NCBI RefSeq assembly: GCF_003711265.1
Contig: NZ_CP024634.1
Coordinates: forward strand, 682,001-746,000
Length of the DNA stretch: 64,000 bases
Reading direction: 5' to 3'
Source: Bathymodiolus thermophilus thioautotrophic gill symbiont
GTDB lineage: Bacteria > Pseudomonadota > Gammaproteobacteria > PS1 > Pseudothioglobaceae
The translations under genes and the position numbers were made by a program. This document shows positions 22,014-32,272 of this stretch, one piece after another. Below the pieces are notes generated by a model, which was not told where the DNA came from, ran no database searches, and was given only the letters and a program-made list of their open reading frames with translations. Positions within the stretch are counted from its first letter, which is position 1. Each line of letters opens with the position of its first letter.

Positions 22014-23504
22014 ATGAAAATCCAACAAAAACATATTATTGAGAGTATTGCCAACGCTTTACAATATATTTCTTATTACCACAGTCCCGATTTTATTCAA
22101 GCAATGACCAATGCTTACGAGAAAGAAACTCAGCAAGCCGCCAAAAATGCCATGGCACAAATTTTAATTAATTCCAAATTGTCCGCTATTGGTCAACGCC
22201 CTTTGTGTCAAGATACGGGTATTGTTAATGTTTTTGTTGAGGTGGGCATGGCAGTTGAATGGGCGGCAGATTTATCTTTAGAAGATATGATCAACGAAGG
22301 TGTTCGCCAGGCTTATACTAAGGCGCAAAACCCCCTTCGTGCTTCAATTGTCAAAGACCCATTGTTTGGTCGAGTTAACACCAAAGACAACACGCCAGCT
22401 GTTATTCATATGAAAGTAGTTAAAGGCAATCAACTTAAATTTATTGTTGCTGCGAAAGGCTGTGGTTCAGAAAATAAAGCAAAATTCGCCGTTCTGCAAC
22501 CCGATGACAATGTGGTTGAATGGATATTAAAAATGGTACCAACAATGGGGGCAGGTTGGTGTCCACCAGGTGTGCTAGGCATTGGTGTTGGCGGCACTGC
22601 TGAAAAAGCGATGTTGATGGCAAAAGAAAGTTTAATGGAACCAATTGATATTCAAGACATCGCCCAAAAAACAAACCTCAGTAATCTCGAAAAACTGCGT
22701 TTAGAATTAAGAGAAAAAATTAATAACCTTGGTATCGGCGCCCAAGGCTTAGGTGGCTTAACCACCGTGCTGGATGTTAAAATTAAGGACTACCCAACTC
22801 ACGCTGCCTCGCAAGCCGTGGCAATGATTCCCAATTGCGCTGCCACTCGCCACTTACATTTTTCACTGGATGGATCAGGGGTTGCGATATTGCCAGAGGT
22901 AGATTTAAGTGTTTATCCTGATTTAGCAATGGACACTTCAAACTACCAGAAAATTGATTTAAACACACTCACAAAATCGCAAATGAATGCATGGCAAGTG
23001 GGCGATACTTTGTTGCTTACCGGCACAATTATTACTGGCAGAGATGCTGCACATGCACGCCTTAAAAAAATGTTAGACAATGGCGAAGGACTGCCAAAAG
23101 GTGTGAATTTTAAAAATAAATTCATTTATTATGTTGGCCCTGTAGATGCTGTTGATGATGAAGTGATTGGTCCTGCAGGTCCAACGACCGCAACAAGAAT
23201 GGATAAATTCACCGATATGATGTTAGAAAACACAGGCATTCTAGGGATGATTGGCAAAGCTGAGCGTGGTGAAGCGACCATTAAAAGTATTAAAAAACAC
23301 CAAGCCAGTTATCTAATCGCTGTAGGTGGCGCTGCTTACTTAATTTCCAAATCCATTAAAAAAGCCAAAAAAATAGCGTTTGCAGAAATGGGCATGGAAG
23401 CCATTTATGAATTTGAAGTTAAAGATATGCCTGTTGCTGTTGCTGTTGATTCTCAGGGTGAGAATATCCATGCTATTTTTAAGAATTTATTAGAAAATCA
23501 ATAA
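22014..23504 (+). CDS. Class I fumarate hydratase (4Fe-4S)
   Basis: This enzyme interconverts fumarate and malate in the TCA cycle with an oxygen-sensitive iron-sulfur cluster. It joins the alpha-type domain (about 1-290) and the beta-type domain (about 310-496) in one chain. The three probable cluster cysteines are in LCQDTG near 63, KGCGSENKAK near 149 and IPNCAATRH near 274. The beta domain shows VGPVDAVDDEVIGPAGPTTATRMD. A miniature element follows with no gap after the stop codon, so the gene probably lacks its original terminator. Confidence 0.93.
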   Translation: MKIQQKHIIESIANALQYISYYHSPDFIQAMTNAYEKETQQAAKNAMAQILINSKLSAIGQRPLCQDTGIVNVFVEVGMAVEWAADLSLEDMINEGVRQAYTKAQNPLRASIVKDPLFGRVNTKDNTPAVIHMKVVKGNQLKFIVAAKGCGSENKAKFAVLQPDDNVVEWILKMVPTMGAGWCPPGVLGIGVGGTAEKAMLMAKESLMEPIDIQDIAQKTNLSNLEKLRLELREKINNLGIGAQGLGGLTTVLDVKIKDYPTHAASQAVAMIPNCAATRHLHFSLDGSGVAILPEVDLSVYPDLAMDTSNYQKIDLNTLTKSQMNAWQVGDTLLLTGTIITGRDAAHARLKKMLDNGEGLPKGVNFKNKFIYYVGPVDAVDDEVIGPAGPTTATRMDKFTDMMLENTGILGMIGKAERGEATIKSIKKHQASYLIAVGGAAYLISKSIKKAKKIAFAEMGMEAIYEFEVKDMPVAVAVDSQGENIHAIFKNLLENQ

Positions 23505-23665
23505 GAGACCTTTGCATAAATATAAATAATCATCAACAATCCACTTTTCACCCACTTGGTAATTTTTTAAACCCAGCCTTAGCCCTGCTAGGACAAGGTT
23601 TAAGAAAATCACCAAGTGGGCAAAAATTGAATTTTGCTAATCACCCATATTTATGCAAAGGTCTC
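23505..23665. mobile_element. Complete 161-bp palindromic miniature element
   Basis: This is the reference copy of the family. The outer inverted repeats are GAGACCTTTGCATAAATAT and its complement. An inner inverted repeat CCACTTGGTAATTTT / AAAATCACCAAGTGGG encloses AACCCAGCCTTAGCCCTGCT. The target duplication AATAA (23500-23504 and 23666-23670) includes the fumarase stop codon. It has no coding capacity and would need a transposase elsewhere. Its ends resemble those of some IS5-type elements as I remember them, although a 5-bp duplication is unusual for that group. Confidence 0.88.
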
Positions 23666-23674
23666 AATAAGTTT

Positions 23675-24019
23675 CTAAAAATCTTCATCACCCCATATTT
23701 TTCTTTGTTGCCGAGCTTTCCAAACAGCGTTGTGTTCGAAATCAATGCCCCATACAATGCGATTATTTATAATCATAGTTGCTTTTTTGCAATAAATAAA
23801 CTTGCCAGTTTTAATGCCCCACTGTATCTTTTTGTAACACTCAAGTCTGGTTTTGCAAGTGGTAACAAAAGACTTTAGCCCACTGTCTTTATATCTTTCA
23901 ATACTTAAAAAGATAGTTCCCTGTTGAGTATTATCGTACTTTTTGTCAAAAAATTTAGAATCTGAGAGAGTAACGCTAGAAAACGCCAAAAATAACAAAA
24001 ATAGAATATTTTTTTTCAT
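23675..24019 (-). CDS. Small exported hypothetical protein, 114 aa
   Basis: The family is not recognised. A clear signal peptide (MKKNILFLLFLAFSSVTLS) is followed by a mature part of about 95 residues with two cysteines (TTCKTRLECYKK) that could form a disulfide in the periplasm, and a third in FIYCKK. AGGTG precedes the ATG by about five bases. It converges on the fumarase gene and is separated from it only by the miniature element. Confidence 0.65.
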   Translation of the reverse strand: MKKNILFLLFLAFSSVTLSDSKFFDKKYDNTQQGTIFLSIERYKDSGLKSFVTTCKTRLECYKKIQWGIKTGKFIYCKKATMIINNRIVWGIDFEHNAVWKARQQRKIWGDEDF

Positions 24020-24279
24020 AATGCACCTGTTTTTAAATTTATATTATTTCTAGATAGTAACGACACTAATTAAGAACCCACTTTTATCGGCGTATTAAGC
24101 AAAGGACGAATGCCACAAATTTATTATACACTTCATTTTTGAAAAATAGCAACCTTTGATTTTTATGTAATCGGTAGAATATTTTTCTTCTAATTTATGA
24201 CAGTTTCCAGTATTTTTTTTGGATTGTGACAGCGCCCCCTATATTAAATATGGATGTTGAATAAAGGGTAAATTTTATT

Positions 24280-24397
24280 CCATTGTCATTTTTTATAAAG
24301 TCTATTATAGCAGGGCTAAGACAGGCTTTATAAAAGTTTACAAATGTGTAAATATTGCTCTTTAGTTAATATTTATACTTAATGGCAAGGGTCTCAA
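24280..24397. mobile_element. Decayed miniature-element copy upstream of rnpB
   Basis: GCAGGGCTAAGACAGGC and the right end ATTTATACTTAATGGCAAGGGTCTC resemble the 161-bp element in reverse order, but many bases have drifted and the left end is not recognisable. It ends six bases before the rnpB -10 box. Confidence 0.4.
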
Positions 24398-24402
24398 TAG
24401 GT

Positions 24403-24408
24403 TATAAT
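24403..24408 (+). promoter_or_regulatory. -10 box of rnpB
   Basis: A perfect TATAAT lies eight bases before the predicted 5' end of the RNase P RNA. No consensus -35 box is found 17 bp upstream; that stretch lies in the tail of the decayed miniature element. Confidence 0.6.
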
Positions 24409-24415
24409 ATCCAGC

Positions 24416-24754
24416 GAAGTTGGTCGGATGGTCGCTGGTAGGTTTTACCTATCAGAGGAAAGTCCGGGCTCCATAGAGCAAAGTGCTAGTTAACGGCTAG
24501 GTATGGCGACATAACGGAAAGTGCTGCAGAAAATAAACTACCCAATTATTGGGAAAAGGTGAGAAGGTGCGGTAAGAGCGCACCGCGCGGAAGGTAACAA
24601 CCGTGGCAAGGTAAACCCCACTTGGAGCAAGCTCAAATAGGCTACCCATGGTGTGGCTCGCACAAGGTAGCGGGTAGAGTGCTAAAGAATTTTGGTGACA
24701 AAATTTGTAGATGAATGACCGTTTATTACAGAACCCGGCTTATAGACTAACTTC
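24416..24754 (+). ncRNA. rnpB: RNase P RNA, bacterial type A
   Basis: This is the catalytic RNA that cuts the 5' leader from tRNA precursors. The near-universal core GAGGAAAGTCCGGGCTCC is at 24455-24472, and the 3' core ATGAATGACC ... ACAGAACCCGGCTTAT is at about 24712-24743. The 5' end GAAGTTGGTC pairs with GACTAACTTC at the 3' end to form helix P1, which sets both ends. Its length of about 339 nt is typical. Confidence 0.96.
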
Positions 24755-24866
24755 CCTTTTTACACCCTTGAATTTTTCCAATATCCATTTTCCAATATTG
24801 AATGACGCAGAGACCTGTATGGAAAAAATTCGCCTTGCAAACAAGGGAAATATTAGCAAAACAACA

Positions 24867-26162
24867 CTAAGACCCGTTAAACCCATACCACTGTGGAAAC
24901 ACGATAAGGCTGATTAATAGGGTAACTTGGATAGCGATAAAAGGCATTACCCCTTTGTAAATGTCAGTGGTTTGAATGGATTTTGGGGCGACACCTTTTA
25001 GATAAAACAAGCTAAAGCCGAATGGGGGCGTTAAGAATGAGGTTTGTAAGTTCATGGCAATCAAAATGGCAAACCATTGCATATCAATGCCAAGCGATAG
25101 GGCGGTTGGGTAGAAAATTGGCACAATAATGAGTGAAATTTCCACAAAATCAATAAAAAACCCAAGAATGAAAATAACCAGCATTGAGATAAGAATAAAA
25201 CTCATTTCTTTGGCTGGTAAACTGTGAATAAAATCCTCTACGACAACATCCCCACCACTATAAGTAAATACCATTGAGAAAGCCGTGGCACCAACCAAAA
25301 TAGCGAATACCATAGCGGTAACTTTCACTGTTTCAACGCTGGATTGGCGTAACATTTCCCAGTTTAATCGTTGGTAGAAAAATGCCAATACCAAAGAGCC
25401 AACTGCACCAATAGAGGCGGATTCTGTTGGCGTGGCAATGCCTGAAAAAATCGAGCCAAGTACCGCAATAATAAGAGTAATAGGTGGCACAATGGCTTTG
25501 GCAACCGCCTTGTATTTTTCTATTTTTTTCAAGTCGTGATTTTTACTTTTAAACGCTGGTGCTACCTCTGGGTCCAGGTAAGAGATAACGAGTACATAGG
25601 CAATATAGCCCCCAACTAAAATAAGAGAGGGCATGACTGCCGCTTTAAATAAATCCCCTGTTGACACCCCCAAGACATCTGCCAAAATAATCAATACAAT
25701 GGAAGGGGGGATGATTTGCCCTAAAGTGCCTGAGGCGCAAATAACCCCCGTGGATAGTGTTTTTTTATAATTATGTTTAAGCATAACGGGAAGAGAAATC
25801 ACACCCATGGCAACAACACTTGCCCCTACCACGCCTGTGGATGCTGCAAGTAGCGAGCCCACTAAAATAGTAGAAACTGCCAAGCCACCACGCACATTGC
25901 CAAACAAATCACCCATGGCTTCTAGTAGTTGTTCAGCAAGTTTGGTTTTTTGCAAGACAATACCCATAAAAACGAATAACGGCACAGCCATAAGAATGGT
26001 GTTTTGCATTATGCTCATAATACGATACGGCATAAAGGCGAACAAATCAACACCTTGGGTTAAAACACCAAAAATAACTGCCACACCAGCAAAGGTAAAT
26101 GCCACAGGAAAACCAACCATTAGCAATATTAAAGTAATGGCAAACATAATTAAACCGATCAT
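24867..26162 (-). CDS. dctM: TRAP transporter large permease DctM
   Basis: This is the Na+-coupled membrane transport subunit of a TRAP system for organic acids. It has 431 residues and about 12 membrane helices, with characteristic stretches FMGIVLQKTKLAEQLLEAMG and ASGTLGQIIPPSIVLIILAD. Its start overlaps dctQ by four bases. It is the last gene of the minus-strand run and converges on rnpB. Confidence 0.95.
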   Translation of the reverse strand: MIGLIMFAITLILLMVGFPVAFTFAGVAVIFGVLTQGVDLFAFMPYRIMSIMQNTILMAVPLFVFMGIVLQKTKLAEQLLEAMGDLFGNVRGGLAVSTILVGSLLAASTGVVGASVVAMGVISLPVMLKHNYKKTLSTGVICASGTLGQIIPPSIVLIILADVLGVSTGDLFKAAVMPSLILVGGYIAYVLVISYLDPEVAPAFKSKNHDLKKIEKYKAVAKAIVPPITLIIAVLGSIFSGIATPTESASIGAVGSLVLAFFYQRLNWEMLRQSSVETVKVTAMVFAILVGATAFSMVFTYSGGDVVVEDFIHSLPAKEMSFILISMLVIFILGFFIDFVEISLIIVPIFYPTALSLGIDMQWFAILIAMNLQTSFLTPPFGFSLFYLKGVAPKSIQTTDIYKGVMPFIAIQVTLLISLIVFPQWYGFNGS

Positions 26163-26632
26163 TGTTTTAGCACCTCGTAGTTATTTTTAGCAAACAATAT
26201 GCCAGAAATAATAACCAAAATAAAACTAATTGGAATGATGCTTTTAATAATAAAGCGGTGAGTTAGCCCACCAGGAGCGTCACTTTGTTCGTTGATGGCA
26301 TAAGCCGAATAGGCGAAGTCAATGCCATCATAAGCAATTAGCAGACTGATTGGTAAGATGAATATAGCGAAACCAATAAGGTTAATGAGGGCTTGTCTTT
26401 GCGGGGAGAATTTGGCATAGAAAACATCAACCCTAACATGTGCATCTTTTTGCAAAGTGTAGGAAATGCCCAATAAGAACATGGCTGAAAATAGGTGCCA
26501 TTCCATTTCTTGTAGAGCGATGGAGGAATTGTTAAAAGCGTAACGAAGTACAACATCAAGAAAGACATTAAAAATCGTAAGCAATAACAACCCAACAACG
26601 AGACGCTCTAGCCACTGGGTGTAACGATCCAA
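26159..26632 (-). CDS. dctQ: TRAP transporter small permease DctQ
   Basis: This four-helix small membrane subunit of 157 residues contains EMEWHLFSAMFLLGISYTLQKDAHVRVDVFY, the typical DctQ signature. It pairs with DctM and overlaps it by four bases. It begins six bases after dctP. Confidence 0.94.
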   Translation of the reverse strand: MDRYTQWLERLVVGLLLLTIFNVFLDVVLRYAFNNSSIALQEMEWHLFSAMFLLGISYTLQKDAHVRVDVFYAKFSPQRQALINLIGFAIFILPISLLIAYDGIDFAYSAYAINEQSDAPGGLTHRFIIKSIIPISFILVIISGILFAKNNYEVLKQ

Positions 26633-26638
26633 TTTTTT

Positions 26639-27736
26639 TTATTTGGATTGAGAGTTTAAGTAGGCTTGGTCTGAAATGGCTGTCCAAGCGCGTATTTTCC
26701 GTAGATAGTTAGTTTGAGATTCAATAATTTCTTTAGAAAGTGGGTTGCTTGCAGCCAGTTTTTTAAGAAGTTTGTCGTTTGCGGCTCTGAGTGCGTCAAA
26801 CACGGGTTTAGGGAAGGTTCTAATTTTGATATTGGGGTAGTCTTTTTTCATAGTTGCCCAGTTTTTGGCGCTTTCGTGTTCAGATTGATCGTACATCTGG
26901 TAAGCAGATAACTTCATTGCTGAGATTAAAATGGTTTGTAAATCCTTGGGTAAACTGTTGTATTTTTTAAGATTGACTAAGAATTGTAATTCAGAACCAG
27001 GTTCATGCCAACCAGTGTAATAATAAGGCGCAATTTTGTGAAAACCCATTCTCAAATCTAGTGATGGACCAATCCATTCTAATGCGTCAATCGTGCCACG
27101 GTCTAGTGCAGTGTAGAGTTCACCGGGTGAGATATTGATAGGTTTGGCACCAACTTCTGCCATGATTTCACCTGCAAAGCCAGGGATGCGCATTTTTAAG
27201 CCTTTTAAATCGGCAATTGAGTTAATTTCTTTTTGAAACCAACCACCCATTTGGTTGCCGGAACTACCGCCAATGATGGATTTGAGTCCATATTTGGCAT
27301 ACACTTTGTCCATTAATTCTTGACCGCCACCATATTCAAACCAAGCGTGTTGCTCGAATGTAGTCATACCAAAGGGCATGGAGGTAAAAAATAGGGTGTT
27401 AATGTCTTTGCCTTTCCAGTAATATGAGGCAGAGTGCCCGAGGTCGTATTGTCCTGATTTAACGAAATCAAAGATACCGAAAGGGGCTTTGTGTTTGTTC
27501 TTTGAGTCAATTCTAATTTTTAATCTGCCATTTGACATGGTTTCTGCTAATTTTTTAAATTTTTTGGGTGTGTCGCCAAAAATAGGGAAATTACTCGGCC
27601 AAGTTTCAGCCAATTTAAGTGTGTAAGTTTTTTGCTCTTGTTGTTGAGTTGGCTTTTGTTTATCGTCATTAAACCAGTTAGCAGTAGCAGATATGCTGAA
27701 TGTTAATAGAATGATTGCTTGAATTGTTTTTTTCAT
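26639..27736 (-). CDS. dctP: TRAP solute-binding protein DctP
   Basis: This periplasmic binding protein delivers substrate to DctQM. The signal peptide is MKKTIQAIILLTFSISATA. The family core LKGLKMRIPGFAGEIMAEVGAKPINISPGELYTALDRGTIDALEW lies near 170-215, and its Arg in MRIPG contacts carboxylates in this family. The length, 365 residues, and the WIGPSLDLRMGFHKIAPYYYTGWHEPG region fit the subgroup annotated for mannitol, chloroaromatic or 2-oxo acids. The substrate cannot be fixed from sequence. Confidence 0.93.
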   Translation of the reverse strand: MKKTIQAIILLTFSISATANWFNDDKQKPTQQQEQKTYTLKLAETWPSNFPIFGDTPKKFKKLAETMSNGRLKIRIDSKNKHKAPFGIFDFVKSGQYDLGHSASYYWKGKDINTLFFTSMPFGMTTFEQHAWFEYGGGQELMDKVYAKYGLKSIIGGSSGNQMGGWFQKEINSIADLKGLKMRIPGFAGEIMAEVGAKPINISPGELYTALDRGTIDALEWIGPSLDLRMGFHKIAPYYYTGWHEPGSELQFLVNLKKYNSLPKDLQTILISAMKLSAYQMYDQSEHESAKNWATMKKDYPNIKIRTFPKPVFDALRAANDKLLKKLAASNPLSKEIIESQTNYLRKIRAWTAISDQAYLNSQSK

Positions 27737-27744
27737 TTTGCCCC

Positions 27745-28530
27745 TTAAAATTTGAGTTGTGCCAAGATGGCACGGTTTTGAAGATTATAGTCATTAAATT
27801 TGTGAATATTGAGAAAATTATCTTTTAATAATTGTGTGATTTGTTGTTGTTGGTTGTAGCCGTGTTCTAGCAAAAGGTAGCCTTGTTTGTTAAGGTGTTT
27901 TGGTGCATTTTTAATAATAAGGCGAATGTCGTCCAAACCATCTTTACCAGCAACCAATGCACTTTGTGGCTCATGACTTAAGTCTTTTAAATAAAGGTCA
28001 TTTTGTTCAATGTAAGGGGGGTTGGAAATGATTAAATCAAAGGTTTGATTGGGCACAGCATCGAACCAATTGCCTTGTTGAAAATTGATGTCTTGGCGGG
28101 CGTTTTGTTTTGCCACTGCCAGTGCTTTGTCACAAAAATCTGTGGCACTGACTTGCCAATGTGGATTTTTATCCGCCAAGGTAATGGCAATAATGCCACT
28201 ACCTGTGCCTAAATCTAATAAACGACAAGGCTTTTTTTTGAATAAATCCAGTGCAATGTCAATTAAAAGTTCGGTTTCTGGGCGCGGAATAAGCGTATCA
28301 GGTGTTACTTTGAAATCTAAGTGGTAAAAGCCTTTTGTGCCACTTAAATAGGCGAAAGGAACGCCTTTTTGTCGTTGCTCTATCAGATGCGCTAGCGTGT
28401 GTTTTTCTTGGGCGTTGAGAATGTAATCGTTATGTGTAATCAACCAAGTGTGATCTCTTTTTAACGCCAATCCTAAAAGTGGAGCGCTATCAATAACACG
28501 ACTATTTAGATAGTGATGAACGCTATGCAT
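27745..28530 (-). CDS. prmC: Release-factor glutamine methyltransferase PrmC
   Basis: PrmC methylates the Gln of the GGQ motif in release factors 1 and 2. It has motif [17 protein letters not shown] and the catalytic NPPYIE. I choose ATG 28530 (MHSVHHYLN), which overlaps the rnfE stop by eight bases, over the upstream ATG at 28554, which would overlap by 32 bases. It has 261 residues from this start. The usual partner prfA is absent; here the gene lies between rnfE and a TRAP operon. Confidence 0.93.
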   Translation of the reverse strand: MHSVHHYLNSRVIDSAPLLGLALKRDHTWLITHNDYILNAQEKHTLAHLIEQRQKGVPFAYLSGTKGFYHLDFKVTPDTLIPRPETELLIDIALDLFKKKPCRLLDLGTGSGIIAITLADKNPHWQVSATDFCDKALAVAKQNARQDINFQQGNWFDAVPNQTFDLIISNPPYIEQNDLYLKDLSHEPQSALVAGKDGLDDIRLIIKNAPKHLNKQGYLLLEHGYNQQQQITQLLKDNFLNIHKFNDYNLQNRAILAQLKF

Positions 28531-29149
28531 CAATCCAATTTTTGAGGGCAACAATCAAACCTAAACCGATAAAAGCACCAGGTGGCAGAACAGCAAGCAA
28601 TGTACCTTGATAATCTTCAAATACGGTAACGCTGAGTGTGTCACCCAAACTGCCTAGCAATAAAGCAGATTGGTCAAATAAAGTGCCAGCACCAATTAAT
28701 TCACGCATAGCACCGAGAATAACCAATACAATTGAAAATCCAATACCCATCATTAAGCCATCTAATGCGGATTTACCCCAAGTATTTTTACTGGCAAATG
28801 CCTCCGCTCTACCCAAAATGGCGCAATTAGTCACAATTAATGGCACAAAAATACCCAGTATCAAATACAAGTCATAAAAATAGGATTGCATTAACAATTC
28901 GACAATAGTAACAAACGAGGCAATGAGCAAAACAAAAATAGGGATGCGAACTTCTCTTGAAATTTGGTGACGAAAAATAGAAACAGTGGTATTTGAAGCC
29001 ACCAAAACAAAGGTAGTTGCTAACCCAAGTCCGATTGCATTGGTAATATTATTAGTTACCGCTAGCAATGGACACAAGCCTAAAAGCGCCACTAAGGCTT
29101 GGTTGTTGCTCCACAGTCCGTTTTTTGCGATTTTAATATAATCTTCCAT
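28523..29149 (-). CDS. rsxE: Rnf/Rsx electron-transport complex subunit E
   Basis: This integral membrane subunit belongs to the ion-pumping ferredoxin:NAD oxidoreductase (Rnf). It has six helices in 208 residues and the conserved [23 protein letters not shown] near the N-terminus and [17 protein letters not shown] near 105. Other rnf genes usually stand directly upstream, but here clpB does, so the cluster has been split or lies elsewhere. Confidence 0.93.
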   Translation of the reverse strand: MEDYIKIAKNGLWSNNQALVALLGLCPLLAVTNNITNAIGLGLATTFVLVASNTTVSIFRHQISREVRIPIFVLLIASFVTIVELLMQSYFYDLYLILGIFVPLIVTNCAILGRAEAFASKNTWGKSALDGLMMGIGFSIVLVILGAMRELIGAGTLFDQSALLLGSLGDTLSVTVFEDYQGTLLAVLPPGAFIGLGLIVALKNWIDA

Positions 29150-29176
29150 AGAGGCTGATTATATCAAGTTATACCT

Positions 29177-31735
29177 TTAAATAAATACAATCTCATCATT
29201 TGACACGCTGCCACGAATGACCGAACCTGGAGGAAATTCGCCAGCCAATATTTTTTGTGATAACGGGTTTTCTAACAATCTTTGAATGGTGCGTTTGAGT
29301 GGTCTGGCGCCAAATATGGGGTCGTAGCCTCTGTCGATAATGGTTGTTATTGCCTCATCATCTAACTCAAGTTTGAGATCCATTTTAGCCAAACGAGATT
29401 GTAAAATCTCAATTTGCAAGGTGGCAATGCCTTTAATTTGCGCTTTCTCAAGGTTGTTGAAAATGACAATTTCATCAATACGATTGACAAATTCTGGACG
29501 AAAATGTTCACCAACAATTTGTGTCAGTTCAGCGGTCATATCTTTGCCAGGATTTTCCTGGATAAGATGTGAGCCGAGATTAGAAGTCATTACAATCACG
29601 GTGTTTTTAAAATCCACAGTGCGACCTTGACCATCGGTTAAACGACCATCATCTAGCACTTGAAGTAAGATATTAAACACATCAGGGTGGGCTTTTTCTA
29701 CTTCATCAAGCAAAATAATAGAATACGGCTTGCGTCTAACGGCCTCGGTTAAAACACCACCTTGCTCATAACCAACATAACCAGGAGGTGCGCCAATCAA
29801 TCGTGCAACTGAATGTTTTTCCATAAATTCGCTCATATCCACTCGAATAATGGCTTGCTCGGTATCAAATAAAAAGTCTGCCAAGGCTTTGGTAAGCTCG
29901 GTTTTGCCTACACCTGTTGGCCCCATAAACATAAATGAGCCATCAGGGCGATTGGGATCAGACAATCCTGCACGAGAGCGGCGAACTGCATCGGAAATAA
30001 CTTTAACAGCCTTGTCTTGACCGACCAATCGCTGATGGATAATTGACTCCATTTGCAGGAGTTTATCGCGTTCACCTTCCATCATTTTGTCTACAGGAAT
30101 ACCTGTCCAGCGGGCGACAATATGGGCAATTTCATCTTCGGTAACTTTGTTGCGAAGGAGGGTCATTTCTTCTACAGTAGCAGATTCAGACTCGGATATT
30201 TTGGCTTCAAGTGCTGGAATTTTTCCGTATTGGAGTTCACTCATTTTTGCCAAATCGTTGTTACGAGTGGCAGATTCAAGGTCAGTTTTTGCTTGTTCAA
30301 GTTCTTCTTTGAGGTGTTGAGCGCCTTGTACCACGGATTTTTCTTTTTTCCAGATTTCTTCTAAATCAGCATATTCTTTTTCCAATGATTGAATCAGTTC
30401 AACCAATTCTTTGAGTCGGGCTTTAGAGGCTTTGTCTTTCTCTTTTTTAAGCGCCATTCGCTCAATTTTGAGTTGCACCAATTTACGGTCAAGTTTGTCC
30501 ATTGATTCTGGCTTTGAATCAATTTCCATGCGAATTTGTGATGCTGCTTCATCGATTAAATCAATGGCTTTGTCAGGTAGTTGCCTATCGGTAATGTATC
30601 TGATTGAATAAGTAACAGCGGCGATAATTGCAGGGTCGGTAATTTCTACACCGTGATGCACCTCGTATTTTTCCTTCAATCCACGCAAAATGGCTATGGT
30701 GTCTTGCTCGGTTGGCTCGTCTACCAATACTTTTTGAAAACGGCGTTCTAAAGCAGCATCTTTTTCAATGTATTGGCGGTATTCATCTAAGGTGGTTGCG
30801 CCCATACAATGTAGGTCGCCACGAGCCAGTGCAGGTTTTAGCATATTTCCTGCATCCATTGCACCATCGGCTTTTCCTGCGCCAACCATGGTGTGTAATT
30901 CATCAATAAATAAAATCACTTGACCTTGCTCGGCTTCCAATTCTTTTAGAACAGCTTTAAGGCGTTCTTCAAATTCACCTCGGTATTTTGCCCCTGCCAC
31001 TAATGCTGCCATATCAAGTGATAACAGGCGTTTTCCTTTAATGCCTTCTGGTACTTCATTGTTGATAATACGCTGTGCCAAGCCTTCGGCAATTGCGGTT
31101 TTACCAACGCCCGGTTCGCCAATTAACACAGGGTTATTTTTGGTGCGGCGTTGTAAGACTTGAATGGCACGGCGGATTTCACTGTCTCGCCCAATCACGG
31201 GGTCAAGCTTTCCTTCTTGCGCACGCTGGGTAAGGTCAAGGGTGTATTTATTTAACGCATCTCTTTGGGTTTCTGCATTTTGGTCGTTCACGGTTTCTCC
31301 TCCTCTAAGGTTGTCTATGGCAGTTGATAAATTTTGTTTATTAACGCCTAATGCCTTTAATAATGTTGTTGTTGTATCGTTGCCTTCAATAATTGCCAAC
31401 AAAAATAATTCGGTAGATAAGTAACTATCGCCTTTATCTGTTGCCAGTTTTTCGGTGGTATTTAGCAATCTTAATAAACTTTGTGAAACACCTATGTCGC
31501 CATTTGGATTGCCTACCACTGCCAAATTGTCAATGGCTTTGTCCACATCAACTTTGAGTTGTTTGGTCTCTATTTTGAGTGTTCTAATTACATTGCTCAC
31601 GCTAGAAGCATAATCGTTGAGCATTGCACTTAGTACATGTACACCTTCGATGGCAGTATGATTTTTGTTAATCGCAATAGATTGTGCGGCGTTTAAATCT
31701 TGTTGGAATTGCGAAGTTAGTTTGTTAATATCCAT
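29177..31735 (-). CDS. clpB: Disaggregase ClpB
   Basis: ClpB is a hexameric AAA+ chaperone that resolves protein aggregates with DnaK. It has an N-terminal Clp repeat domain (1-145) and two ATPase modules with Walker A motifs GEPGVGKT (near 206) and GPTGVGKT (near 603). The coiled-coil middle domain (about 405-525) distinguishes ClpB from ClpA. At 852 residues it is complete. It is the first gene of a minus-strand run clpB-rsxE-prmC-dctPQM. No heat-shock promoter is obvious in the 78-bp gap to trmL. Confidence 0.97.
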   Translation of the reverse strand: MDINKLTSQFQQDLNAAQSIAINKNHTAIEGVHVLSAMLNDYASSVSNVIRTLKIETKQLKVDVDKAIDNLAVVGNPNGDIGVSQSLLRLLNTTEKLATDKGDSYLSTELFLLAIIEGNDTTTTLLKALGVNKQNLSTAIDNLRGGETVNDQNAETQRDALNKYTLDLTQRAQEGKLDPVIGRDSEIRRAIQVLQRRTKNNPVLIGEPGVGKTAIAEGLAQRIINNEVPEGIKGKRLLSLDMAALVAGAKYRGEFEERLKAVLKELEAEQGQVILFIDELHTMVGAGKADGAMDAGNMLKPALARGDLHCMGATTLDEYRQYIEKDAALERRFQKVLVDEPTEQDTIAILRGLKEKYEVHHGVEITDPAIIAAVTYSIRYITDRQLPDKAIDLIDEAASQIRMEIDSKPESMDKLDRKLVQLKIERMALKKEKDKASKARLKELVELIQSLEKEYADLEEIWKKEKSVVQGAQHLKEELEQAKTDLESATRNNDLAKMSELQYGKIPALEAKISESESATVEEMTLLRNKVTEDEIAHIVARWTGIPVDKMMEGERDKLLQMESIIHQRLVGQDKAVKVISDAVRRSRAGLSDPNRPDGSFMFMGPTGVGKTELTKALADFLFDTEQAIIRVDMSEFMEKHSVARLIGAPPGYVGYEQGGVLTEAVRRKPYSIILLDEVEKAHPDVFNILLQVLDDGRLTDGQGRTVDFKNTVIVMTSNLGSHLIQENPGKDMTAELTQIVGEHFRPEFVNRIDEIVIFNNLEKAQIKGIATLQIEILQSRLAKMDLKLELDDEAITTIIDRGYDPIFGARPLKRTIQRLLENPLSQKILAGEFPPGSVIRGSVSNDEIVFI

Positions 31736-31813
31736 TTCATTTTATTTTTTTTTAATTGCTTAAAGATTATTTATGGGATGATTAGCCACTTATCAAGTCA
31801 AAAATAAAATATT

Positions 31814-32272
31814 ATGTTGAATTTAGTGTTATTTGAGCCAGAAATACCTAATAATACGGGCGCTATTATTCGTTTGTGTGCCAATATGGGTGCAAATTTA
31901 CACCTTATTAAGCCGTATGGTTTTGACATGGAGGATAAGAAATTACGCAGAGCAGGACTGGATTACAAAGAGTTAGCGTGTGTGCGGGAATACGATAATT
32001 TTGAGGATTATCTGGACAAAGCAAAACCTGAAAGGTTGTTTGCAGTAAGTTCAAAGGTTAAAACCATTTATACAGAAGTTAACTATCAAGCCAATGATTC
32101 GCTACTTTTGGGCCCAGAGACACGAGGACTTCCTGAAGATATATTAAGTCAATATCAGGGTATTACCCTGCCCATGCAAGCAGGTTCTCGTAGTTTAAAT
32201 TTATCAAATTGTGCCTCTATTGTGGCTTACGAGGCATGGCGGCAAATTGCGTTTATGGGGGCAAAAAAATGA
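31814..32272 (+). CDS. trmL: tRNA (Cm34/Um34) 2'-O-methyltransferase TrmL
   Basis: This is a SPOUT-fold enzyme that methylates the wobble ribose of tRNA-Leu. It begins LNLVLFEPEIPNNTGAIIRLCAN and has the knotted SAM site GPETRGLP and LPMQAGSRSLNLSNCASIVAYEAWRQ near the C-terminus. At 152 residues it is a minimal family member. Its stop overlaps the deacetylase start as ATGA. Confidence 0.95.
   Translation: MLNLVLFEPEIPNNTGAIIRLCANMGANLHLIKPYGFDMEDKKLRRAGLDYKELACVREYDNFEDYLDKAKPERLFAVSSKVKTIYTEVNYQANDSLLLGPETRGLPEDILSQYQGITLPMQAGSRSLNLSNCASIVAYEAWRQIAFMGAKK

Noticed and set aside
24711-24917. 68-aa plus-strand ORF
   Set aside because: It overlaps the 3' end of the RNase P RNA and the end of dctM; chance reading frame.
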